From Dendrophyllia cribrosa (taxonomy: Eukaryota; Cnidaria; Anthozoa; Scleractinia; Dendrophylliidae): 64,000 bases of DNA. The position numbers were made by a program, and so were the translations under genes. Below, one piece after another: positions 50,101 to 62,100 of the stretch. The stretch is taken from the NCBI GenBank assembly GCA_024195265.1, contig JAJLRJ010000005.1:30468036-30532035 (forward strand), given 5' to 3'. Under the pieces are notes generated by a model, which saw only the letters and a list, made by a program, of their open reading frames with translations, did no database searches and was not told the origin of the DNA. The number at the start of each line of letters is the position of its first letter. The stretch's first letter is position 1.

Positions 50101-53100
50101 GAACGCAATCCTAATTTCGTGTTGGTTGTCCTGTGGTTTATGTGCAGTAACATTTGAGATTTTTTGGTAGACGGTCTTCCAAATGGCCGCCCCTATTGGT
50201 TTTTTTCAGGGGCTCATTTCCGCCGGAAATTCCTTCGAACGCGTCTCCATAATCTGTGATTACTGCTAGTACAATAAGTAAAACAGGGAAGAACAGTTCA
50301 TTTGACTGTGACAGGATTTTTGTTTCTTATTTTGGCATTTTCCACAGAGACAAAACTACTTCTCGTAAGTTTTCTCTTTTTCTTAATAATTTGTCAATAG
50401 CTTCTGCTTAACATTTTCTTGACACCTTCACTTGCCCTTTCCAGAATAATCTCGTCAACATTTTCAGAACTGTCCACCATTTTGGATGAAACAGAGAAAA
50501 CAAATTCTCCATGACGTTAGCTGTGCGTCTGTACTCTAATAGATCATAGGTGATGACCAATCAAAACGCGCGTAGAATTCAGTGTATTGTATAAACTCTA
50601 ATAGATCATAGGTGATGACCAATCAAAACGCGCGTAGAATTCAGTGTATTGTATAAACTCTAATAGATCATAGGTGATGACCAATCAAAACGTGCGTAGA
50701 ATTCAGTGTATTGTATAGAAATGAATCACTGTCTTTGACTTGTTAATAATTTCCTATTAATCGGACATGTTTTGACTTTTTTCCACACACTCTTTTATAA
50801 CATGTAAGTACCATCTTATGGTTTTGTGTGCCGTCTGAAACCTTTTCACCCCATAGTGACCAACTGATCATGAGTGACCCTAGTTGATGTTTCTTTCAAA
50901 GCATTGGAGCTAAGATTTTATTAAACATTCTTTGCTTGCTTTTATGAATAGGGAGCTAATGCTGGAGATGGTGGTTTATGCAGAGCGTGTTCCAAAGATT
51001 AGCAAAGGAAACATGTGGAAGGACAGTGAGGTTTTGAGGTGAGATAAATTTTGAGCTCTCAAGGGCCGAAGGCCCGCTCGCGTAGCTCCATACTCATAGA
51101 ACCCATGCCCGTCATTTTTCATGGTCATGGCCAGTGGAATGTTTCGCGGGCGGCATCTGTACATGTGTGTCCGTGCGTATGAGGTTGCAAAACATGCGTG
51201 TATGACGTCGCGAAACATCCGGGATCTTAGCAATTTTGAAAGCAAAGCGAGGCTTTGTTTTTCGCGCGGCTGCACAGCCGTCAGCACGGTAAACACTTTA
51301 GTTGGATCTTTCGCTGTGTTTAGTGGAGAATTAAAGTCGTTATTTCCCTCCATTTTTTCACTGTTTGCTACCCAAGACAGGGATACTAATTAAGGGGTAC
51401 TCAGAAGCCGCTTTAGTGGAAAAAGAAGAGCTTTCAGGGATAAAATCTTGCTTCGAGGAACTTCATACGTTTTTATCAATCAGGGAGCAATGTGCGGAGA
51501 TGTTTGTTTTACGGATTTCAGAACCAAAGAATCCAAGCAGTCGAGGGAATTAAAGGTAAAACAGATTACATTTTTTGATGGAAATTTATGTTGATATCAA
51601 TCTGTGATTGACTTTTTCTTTGCATTCTCATTAGTTTTGGAGACTTGTTTATAAAACGTGCATAAATTCAGTTGTATTGATTTCTTGAATTTCATCGAAG
51701 GGACAGCTCAGCCTCGATGCGCTATATATGGTACGCGTTTTACTTTTAAACATAAACTTATGAAGATTTGAATAAAATTTTTCTAAAGAAGATTGTATTG
51801 TGTTGTCCATTTTTATGTGTTTGTTCATTCATTACATAGATTGAAAAGCGATTTTATGTATTAAACAAAACAAGACTTGGATTTTATGCAAATATGTTTG
51901 TGTATAATTTTTTGCAATTTTGATTTCCAAATCAGTTTCTCGGGCAATTTTTGATACACAACAGGTGTATTTTATTTGGAAATTAGTCAAACTAGTTATT
52001 CTAGCCCGAGAAAAAGTTGTTTTGTGAACTTTTGTACGGTCTAATTGTACTGTGCAGATGGTTGCATAATACTTTTTTTGAGAATTGCTAAACTGAATTG
52101 AAAAATAGCCGGTCATCAATCTTTTGTTAATTATTGTGCTTCCAACCTTTCACCTTAGTTAAGCTTATCATTGGCTTTCTGTTCAGAGAGCTATGCTGTT
52201 AGACTCAGCCTGTCTATATATATTATTTGTGTGTGTACTGTAACAACATATTACATATTACATGCTACAATCATTTCTAAATTTATGATAGTGTTCATTT
52301 ACATATCTTTGTTTTAGTTAATTACATGTAAAATAATGAAAAAATCTTCTAGCACAGATTTTGCATGAACATCCTTTAAAGTTAAAATGTTGTAAAAGGG
52401 ACACATAATGATTGACTGAGGTGATATACACCTAATTGCAGAAACGTTGCCATAGAAAATACAAATTAACAAATAGGAATCAATTACCTTAATGATATTC
52501 ACTAATCATAGAAGATAAAATAAGAGAAATTGTTAAGAAATAATAAAAAAAGTATTTATTCCTGAGATAAAAATTGATTCATTTATTTGATAGAAATTTG
52601 TTTGTATCACGTAATTGCTGACGGTGGCAGCTTTCATCCATTACATTGTAATTGACGCAACAGAAGTGGGCAAATATGTAGGTCAGTACTTGCCACACCC
52701 ACTGCTCACACACAATGTGTCGCGATGACATAGCCTCTGCCCAATAAACGATATAAAAGCAGCCAAGAATCAGCTCTTTGATCAAACCAAACCTGACGGT
52801 AAACAAAAAGCAGGTAACAACTTTTTTTTTGGCTGCAGTGCAGACGACGAGTTTGAAGATGACTATGACAAGCACACCATACAGTCCACACCATACAGTC
52901 CACCAAGCCCATCTTACTTCCTAGTCAGGGACAGCGATGAGGACGTAGGCACCTGGCCGTATGTATCACCATAAGGGTCCTACGAGTCCATGTACGGCTG
53001 CTACTTGCCCTGCTACTCGCACTGCTACTCGCCTCTCTCGGCCGAGGGAAACGATAGTGATACATGGAGCTATTTCTACTCCCCCATCAGAGACGATGAG

Positions 53101-56100
53101 GAGGATAGCCTCAGTGTGCATGACTATGACAACCGCACCATACAGCCCACCATACAGTCCACCCAGCCTATCTTACTCCCCAGTCAGGGACAGCGATGAG
53201 GCCTTCATCGCTGTTCCTGACTGGGGAGTACAGAGGACGGAAGCACCTTGCCGTATGTATCACCATACAGGTCCTACGAGTCCATTAACGGCTGCTACTC
53301 GCCTCCCTCGGCCGAGGGAAACGATAGTGATATATGGAGCCATTGCTACTCCCCCATTAGAGACGATGTGGAGGATCCTTTCATTGTGTATGTCAGAAAA
53401 TATAAACTCATCAACAACGAAGAAGATAAACTTGACATGATTGTTGTTACTGACTTTGTTACATTTTTTTCTCAACGCTATTAAAAAGTCAATCAAAGAA
53501 GTCTCCTTCTTTTCCTTTCCATTTTCGCGTCCTAGCATCCATTAGACGACCAACCAAGGCTTGGGTTTCAGTTGAATCCATATATATAGAAATAAATGTA
53601 TGGTCGCTGGAAAATGCCGCCAGTTTAACAACAGAGTGACCACTTCCACTGTCAATCTTTATTTATCATGGTTGTTCATGTTGGATCGGCGGATGCCGCT
53701 CCAAAAGGTTATGTGTGGGTATCATTAGGGTAATAGGCCATTTCTAAGTTATGTTATGCCTCGTTGTCAAAGCAAGGCTTTGTGCACAACCTTTCATATG
53801 AAGATGACTTTTATTTGCATTTGAATAAAAAAAACATTTTCAAATGAAAGGTTGTGCACCAAGCCTCGCTTTGACAACGAGGCATAACGTAACTTGAAAA
53901 TGGCCTATTAATTCCTATTTGGTATTTGGTATTTGTATGACAACATTTCTGCAATTAGGTGTATATACCTAATTCAATAAAGGTTGCTTTGGCAATTGGT
54001 CATTGGTAATTGGACATTGTCATTTGGGCATACGTAACACAATGCAATGCTTTGCTTGAGTGACCGCCAAACAATAGCTTCCCAATGCCCAATTACCAAT
54101 GACCAAAGCAACCTTTATTGAATTAGGTGTATGCATGTACGTGGTAGAGTCAAACCCCTGCAATGCATACAGGCACAGAAGGAGCAGGGCTGAGTATATG
54201 GAAATTATATGGAATTTGATCTCTATTGGACAATATTAACTGTCCATAATAAAAGAGTCTAAAAGGAGAAGTTTGAGTGCACTGTACATCATTCCAAAGT
54301 TCAAATTTAGTAAATGACTGTTAATTCTGGCTCTTCTTGGCTTTTCAGAGGTATGTTTTCCTCTGCATTGTCAATTGATTGTATGTTCTTACATGCATTT
54401 GTTGTCATTCACAGGTGTCTTCCTGCACCTCTTTGTGACTTAAAAGGCACAAAGTCATGGAAAACTCTCTACAGGTAAATTGTAAATTATGCTCAGCCTA
54501 GTTACTTTCCATTAATTTATCAGTTTCTATAATCATTGTATTTTATGGGGTGGATTGAATAGCTCCACGCCTAAACCCCAACCTGGATGGCCAGGGTTTT
54601 TCTGCGGGGTTTTCCTTCCCTAAGCCACAGGTTCCCGTTATTTTAAGGTGCCGGGCACTTGCCTCTTGCTGCTGTCACTCAGCTGCTATAAGCTGGCATT
54701 ACCAGTGGTTACAATATCAAGAACATGCGAGATCTCTCCAGTGGGAGAGAAGGATGATGATGATGATGATTATATATCAGTGTAAAGTAATGTTGAGGCA
54801 CTCTGCAACTTAGACTGAAGTTGTCTTTTAATAGTATGTTAACAACAGATTACAGTTGAACCTCTCTATAATGGCCACCTTCGGACAGACCTTTCTGGCC
54901 GCTGTGGAGAGGTGGTCGTTATGGGGAGGTTATCAATGAGAGAATTAGAGTAAATGAGAAGTCGGAACAAGAAAAACTGGCCATTGTAGAGAGGTGGCTG
55001 TTATGGGGAGGTGGCCATTAGTAGAGGTTCTACTGTAGGGCCATTATTTTTTCCTTTGAAATACAAATGACACCTCACATATATTCTAAGTGAACACCAT
55101 GTGTGCTGAACAACATTCAACAATCTGGTTCGGAGGAGAGAAGGTGAGCTAGGTATATAAGAGATGGTGTAAAATGAGTGTTTGTGTGTGGCCGGGGCCA
55201 TGATGACTCTTGTGTCCATTTATAAGGGGTCCACACCTGCTCCATTTGCAGATATTCCACTGTAATCATGGTCTGAAATTAAAATGAAATTTGATTTGAT
55301 TTGAGCAGTGATGGTGTTGTTGGGATGAGAGCACGTTCCTCCCAGATTTACACGGTACAACTTTGTTCCATGCGACACGCTTACGCCATGACTTGAGTTG
55401 ATTTACACAAATCAATTTGTTTTGTAAGCATGTCGTAAACATGGTGTAAGTGTGTCACATGCAACAAAGTTGTACCGTGTAAATCAGCCCTTATATGGGT
55501 TAAGTTTGTTGTTGCACTTCATCCTTGCTCCGAGAGGTGTTTTTTTGTTCCGGTCCTACAGTTTTTCTTCTCTACTCAAAAACCCAACTTTTCTAACTTC
55601 CAATTCTATATGGATGGGTTTGTCAGTTATATATAACTGTTAAGTGCCACCCTTATTAAATTGATTGATTTTTAATTTTATTTGTATATTGCGTCAGTAG
55701 CATTTCCCAGCTTCACATCATTCAGTAGCTTATTTGGCATAATTGTTTTGCAGCAAGCATGATGTAAAGGCTTCAATATCAAAGATTCAAAATGTTAGGT
55801 ATTCTGAAAGAATAGTAAGTGTTTTGAGTATAGTTTTACTCCTGTACTCCTGCACTCCTGTACTCTTGCACTCCTGCACTCCTGTACTCCTGTACCCCTG
55901 CACTCCTGCACTCCTGTACTCCTGCACTCCTGCACTCCTGTACTCCTGCACTCCTGTACTCCTGCACTCCTGCACTCCTGTACTCCTGTACTCCTGCACT
56001 CCTGCACGCCTGCACTCCTGTACTCCTGTACTCCTGCACTCCTGTACTCCTGTACTCCTGCACTCCTGTACTCCTGCACTCCTGCACTCCTGTACTCCTG

Positions 56101-59100
56101 CACGCCTGTACTCCTGCACTCCTGCACTCCTGTACTCCTGCACGCCTGTACTCCTGCACTCCTGTACTCCTGTACTCCTGGGCCGGGTTGTTCAAAGCGC
56201 GGTTAAGCTAACCCAGGGTTAGCATCAATTTTTATTCCAGTTAAATAATTAATCAATGGAGATTTTTCCAAAGTATTTTTGCCTTTTAGTTTCGTCTCTG
56301 ACTTGTCTTTGCATGTAACTTATAATTAGCTTTTGAAAACAATTCTAACAAGAGAAATTAAGTCCTCCGTGAAGTTTTAATCCTGGGTTAGCGTTAACCG
56401 GCTTTCGAACAACCGGGCCCTGTACTCCTGCACCCCTGCACTCCTGTACTCCTGCACTCCTGTACTCCTGTACTCCTGCACTCCTGTACTCCTGCACTCC
56501 TGCACTCCTGCACTCCTGCACTCCTGTACTCCTCCACTCCTGTACTCCTGTACTCCTGCACTCCTGCACTCCTGCACTCATGTACTCCTGCACTCCTGCC
56601 TCCTGCACTCCTGCACTCCTGCACTCCTGTACTCCTGCACTCCTGCACGCCTGTACGCCTGTACTCCTGTACTCCTGTACTCCTGCACTCCTGCACTCCT
56701 GTACTCCTGCACTCCTGCACTCCTGCACTCCTGTACTCCTGCACTCCTGCACTCCTGCACTCCTGCACTCCTGCACTCCTGCACTCCTGCACTCCTGCAC
56801 TCCCGCACTCCCGCACTCCCGCACTCCCGCACTCCCGCACGCCCGCACGCCCGCACGCCTGCACGCCTGTACTCCTGCACTCCCGCACTCCCGCACTCCT
56901 GCACTCCTGCACTCCTTCAGGCCTACAACTCTGGCCATCTTGCATTATCCTTTGGCAATCTCACATCACTGAATCAACCATATAAGCAACAATAACAAAT
57001 AACAATGCATTTCTAGAGCGGTTTCACTCACTCTGCAGGAGTGACGTAAAACCAAAACCAAAGGAATGGCCAATCACAAGAGATGCAGACAATTCAATGA
57101 ACCAATCAGAACTCGAAGCAAATACATGTAGCGGGCGCCAAGCGCGGGAAAACGCGTGTGAGTAAATCACAATTGGTTTTGGTTTTACTTCTGCTCCTAT
57201 ATTATAATTTGTTATTGATACCTAGCTTATTAACATTTCAGGCTCAGAAATTAATGTTTAAAATTCTGAATGCATGTGGGTAGACGAGAGTCGTGATTGT
57301 AAGCGCTAAATCTTTGTGTTAATCTAAGTGTCCGATCAAATGCTTAAGTGTGTATTTGAATCATGATTATGACGAATTTATTTAACTAAACTATAAACAT
57401 GGACTGAAAGAAATGGAAAATACAGCTTATCGGTGGAAAGGAAGAGAGCTTACTATTTATGGTCGTGTACAAATTTTTAATTCACTCCTCCTCTCAAAGC
57501 TGATTTATATAGCAAGTATGTTCACAGTACCAGAGGAAGTTATTAAAGAAAATAATGGGATTATTTTTAAATTTTTGTGGAAAGGTCAAGACAGGATCGC
57601 TAGAAAAGCCATGATCAATACTTATGAAAATGGGGGCTTAAAAGTTTTAGATTTTGAATCAGTGGTGAAATCTCTTAGATTTCACCACTGATTTATATAC
57701 TGCAAATTTATATTAAGGATTATAAAGTATTTACACGTAATTTTGTAATTGTAGGATCTGTTTGGTATTCTTAAACTGACGTCACTCAGTTCAGGATTTT
57801 GTTTAGGAAGCTGCAATTGGGTCATTGAGTCTGACTATGAAAAGGTATTTATTTAATACATTATTAAATCTCGTATTTAATTTAGCCCTGTAGTCTATGT
57901 ATTGTTTAAGGTGGCTCGATATAGTTTTTTTGGCGCGCGCAGATTGGGTTCTAATTTACCCGCGGGACTTTTAAAAATTTGAGTCATGCAAGAAAAAAGA
58001 TAAACAAACATGGCCGCAGCACTCCTGTCGCGATTTTATTTTTGCGCCGGCCTGGTAGACTGTGTTTTTTCGCGTGTATGGAAGCTAGGTTTACATTCTT
58101 CTTTCTTTGGTGGTAATGTGTTTTACCGACAAAAAGAAAACAGGGCGTTAAAGTTCCCTGATAAGAATGCAGTGAAGAATGGTTTCGCGATCGACAACTC
58201 AGCCCCGCATCGACGCAATTTTCCTCTGAATACGAGAGAGTTTATTTTCGGCTGTTTTTAGGGGCAGTGTATTTTTTTTAATCTAGCCTCTAAGAGTAAT
58301 GCAAAATGTGTTGGGAAAGACAGTTCATCTTCTAATAAGAATATTAAAAAACAGCAACAGAGCGTGTGCGCGACGAAGTTCCCACCAACTGCATGGCATT
58401 TGCGGTCGATTCTCGTCATCAATTAGATAAGAAAATGTCGAAAAAGGGTTATTCAGCTACGAACCACCAGAGGGAAAAAAAGCAAAAAGGAAGCTGACAT
58501 TGTATGGCTTTTGATAAAGCAGCAAATCAGAAATACTCAAAGGAGAAAATTTAGGAAATCTCCGATCTGGCGTTCAAGAAAAGACACAACAACACGGCTA
58601 CAGTGATTATCAATTTGTAGTTTTGACACCGAGACAACTTCTTTAGATAAAATAGCAGCTATAACTAAACAGGTAAACACTTACATATTACTATGTGCAT
58701 GCTACCAAAATGCAATATCAGCTACTACGCTTCTCGATTTAACAAACTGTCAGTGGAATCGATAAATGGGCAGAAAACTTTGCTCAAAGAAAACGTTCCA
58801 GTGCAGACTGTTCATCTGAGCGATTTCACCACTTTTCTCTCCAGTAATAATGCTAGTGCAAATTATCACAATGTTTTGATCGGCCACAATTCATTTGTTT
58901 TTGACACTCCCACATTGCTACGCTGTCTTAGGCATGAGTTCAAAGAAACACTTTCATTCATGAAAACTTCTATTCGCCGACAGTCTTCACCTTGTCAAAA
59001 CACCCGAATCGCTCAATCCGGGAGGAAAGCCCTGTAGAAGCAGTGTCCATCGCAGTGTCCAAATCTGTTTTTAATGAAGAGCTTTTTAGCACATGATGCT

Positions 59101-62100
59101 TTGGAAGATGTCTTTGCTCTCCATCGCGTATTATTTCAAACCCCGTCGTTGTAAACAACGGCAATGTAAAACCCGCCTCCTTCGCTTTCGAAGACATGGT
59201 ATTTTTAGACGAACTCTTCCAGCGTGTGCAATTTCAGGGATAACATCTTTTCTCAGATTAATAATGGGCTGGTAAAGCAAAGCCTCCTACAAAAAATTGC
59301 GGAAAGTGGCCTGTCCTACCAGGACTTACAGCATCTTTAGAGAAGCTTTGGTCGCAATTTTGAGCAGAGCGCCGACAGCAGCGATTCCATCCACACCACG
59401 AGGAACAAATCATCCAGCGATTTTAGCCAGAATTGTTAATCATTTCGAAGGCAAGTAATGTACCAGCCATTACTAGACACGATTCATCCAAAAGATAACA
59501 GTTTCTATCTCACAAAAAGCTGCACAGCGCGAAAGAGATTTGTCTATAAAATGAATCGCAAATCGACTACAAAATCCGCGTGGCGGAGTGGCGTGACAAC
59601 TGCCGCGCATGCGTAATTGCCGATCTTGTCGTGTCAAAATTTTCAGAAATTTGAAACTTTCGAAGTCCACACTTCCGCTTCCGCTCGGTAATTTTTTTTA
59701 TTTTTTGCATGTTGACTTCGTTCTATCCAAAGTGCGTTTTACGCGATTTTGAAAAAATTCTGTCAACAGAGAAAAAAACTACCAACGAATTCTAAAAAAC
59801 GCGTTTTTTCTTTAAAATTTCTGACAGATTTTTTTTAAAGTTGGTACTCAGGTAGAACAATGGGGTCGAAGGCCGTATGCAAAATTTAAACAGAATTCAC
59901 CGTGGAATTTTAAAGATAATTGAAGATATGTCTGTTTTGAGGCCCTACTTAAAAGCTCAATGGTGTTGCCATGACAACGTCAACCTCGATACATGTATGG
60001 CAAATTAATACCGTAATATTATCTTGATTTCGGGGTAAAATGTGATGACGATCCACAAAGTATAACTCTAATTGTTTTGCCTCCAAATATACTATACAGG
60101 GAAACCAAAATACTATATCGAGCCACCTTAATCTGTGTATGTGTTAAGCCCTAGAAACACAACCAACTGCACACAGCCCCAAAGTGTTTCCTTGTGAAGA
60201 AGTTATGTGAGTGTTAAATGAGTCAAAATATCCCATTTTTGATATAAGTCAGGCCCCGGTTGTTTAAATGGTCCAAAACCTGCTCAAATCTCCAATGCTG
60301 CCTTTTCGTTATTTATCGAAAATTAATAATAATATCCAACAGTAATAATTAATATCCAGCAGTTTGGTGTCAAACTCCTTCCACATGAATTTCAAGGAAC
60401 TGCAATAATTTTGCATGGTTTTTTTTCTGCTTAAAAGGTCTTTCAATTGGAGAAATAGTTGTTGGAATTATCCGCATCCGAGCTCAGGCGAAGCTGACAA
60501 GTTTTCAGAGTTTTGTTTGTGAATACGAAAGGATCACATGTGAAATTTTTAAGCAATAGAACACATTTTCTATGAGTTTACCGGCGTGATAAACCCACCT
60601 GGGATGTTGGGAGAACACGAGAAAAGCTTGTAAATCACGAGCCGCAGGCGAGTGATTTACAAGCTTTTCGAGTGTTCTCCCAACATCCCAAGTGGGTTTA
60701 TAACGCCGGTAAACTCATAGAAAATGTGTTCTATTGCTTTTATGAAATAACTATGAAAAGCGTTTGGAAAGAGAGAACTTTGTTGTAGTTTTGTGCGGAT
60801 CAAGTAGCTTATTCTCATAACATTCATCGGATGACGCGGGAAAACCAATCAAAGCGGCTGAAAGAATAAATGAACTTTACTCGATGCCACTGACAAATTC
60901 ACGGGTTCAACGAAAGTGATGAAAAGTTTTAACGCTTTGAAATTCATCAGTTGAAATTTATCAGCTGAAAAAAGTAAATATATTCAATGATTCAAAAGTT
61001 CTTTGAATGGGAAATCCAGACTGAATTGTGTCCGGAATCTGCCGCCCGCAAACATGAATGTGCGAGGAAAGTTTGGAAACCTACAATTTTTATGGCGTAT
61101 TTTGGATTCAAAGATTGCCTTCTTGTCAAGAATTTTTCAATCGGAATAAAGGTTAGTTCCAAAAACTCAGCTTCTGAAACTGTTTTCGACTTTATCTACT
61201 TACTTTGAAGTGTACAGTGAAGCCCGTACTTCTCTATATTTTAAGTGCTGAATGAAAACTAAGCTCATTGTTTTTAAGCCTACAGTTCTGAGAATTTGAT
61301 TGGTTTGATGGAAAAGACTGATCATTTCATGCAAATAATTTGTTTAACCATAAACCTATAATTTTCTTCTTGCTAATTGATCATCCTTGCTTGGACACAT
61401 AATCAGAATTTAAACTGCATCCGGTACAAAAGTATTCCATAGAAAGCAAAGTGCTCTAAAAAACAAAACACGATAAAGCGTAAGAGCTTATAAATGGAAT
61501 CGGCGTAAAATAATTCTCCTAAACAACAAAGCTATACTTTTTATTTCTACCGTTCAAATCCGTCTTATGTAGAAGTTATCTTAGGATTTGTAGGTAAGCT
61601 TACATTTATAAACTTCAGTTGAATTTCAATCGAAAATTTCCTCAGTTTGAGAGCCATTGTTTGCTCTTTGGGATCCATTTTGAGCTTTTCACTAAACCTT
61701 CAGCTCAGTGAACTTCATAAAGTATTATCGAGGTTGTTTTGATTGTCCTTTATCGCTGCATGTAAGCCTTTCCAAGTCAATGTTAATGAAAATATATTCC
61801 TGTTGTTGATATCAGTTTTAAAATAAGCTTAGTGTTCTTTTGGTGATAAGCCATTTTTTGCTTGCGTGCGTGGGAAATTTTTGTCTCACATGTAGGTTTG
61901 AGCAGCAACTTATTGTTTTCAAGAAACATATCTTCTGTTCTCATCTTCTAACAGACCACAATATGCAATAAGACACTAAACCGGCTCGAGTTGTGAAATT
62001 CTTTTTCCTCACGCGTGTGGTGATGCGGTAACGGAAAATTGAACTTTGTTTACTTTACAGTTTCTCTTGCGCGATTTTCTATGAGTTTACCGGCACAATA

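Noticed and set aside
52814..52838. Intron between GTAACAAC and CTGCAG upstream of the 52.8-kb coding-like repeat
   Set aside because: About 25 nt is too short for a spliceosomal intron.
55743..56972. Several 100-200-codon open frames on both strands with period-8 peptides such as QECRSTGV
   Set aside because: They are translations of the stop-free 8-bp ACTCCTGY array in all frames; no start context or non-repeat domain.
57910..60127. Assigning the TTAA element firmly to piggyBac or Kolobok
   Set aside because: Only the TTAA duplication supports it; no transposase sequence is present, so the superfamily is left open.
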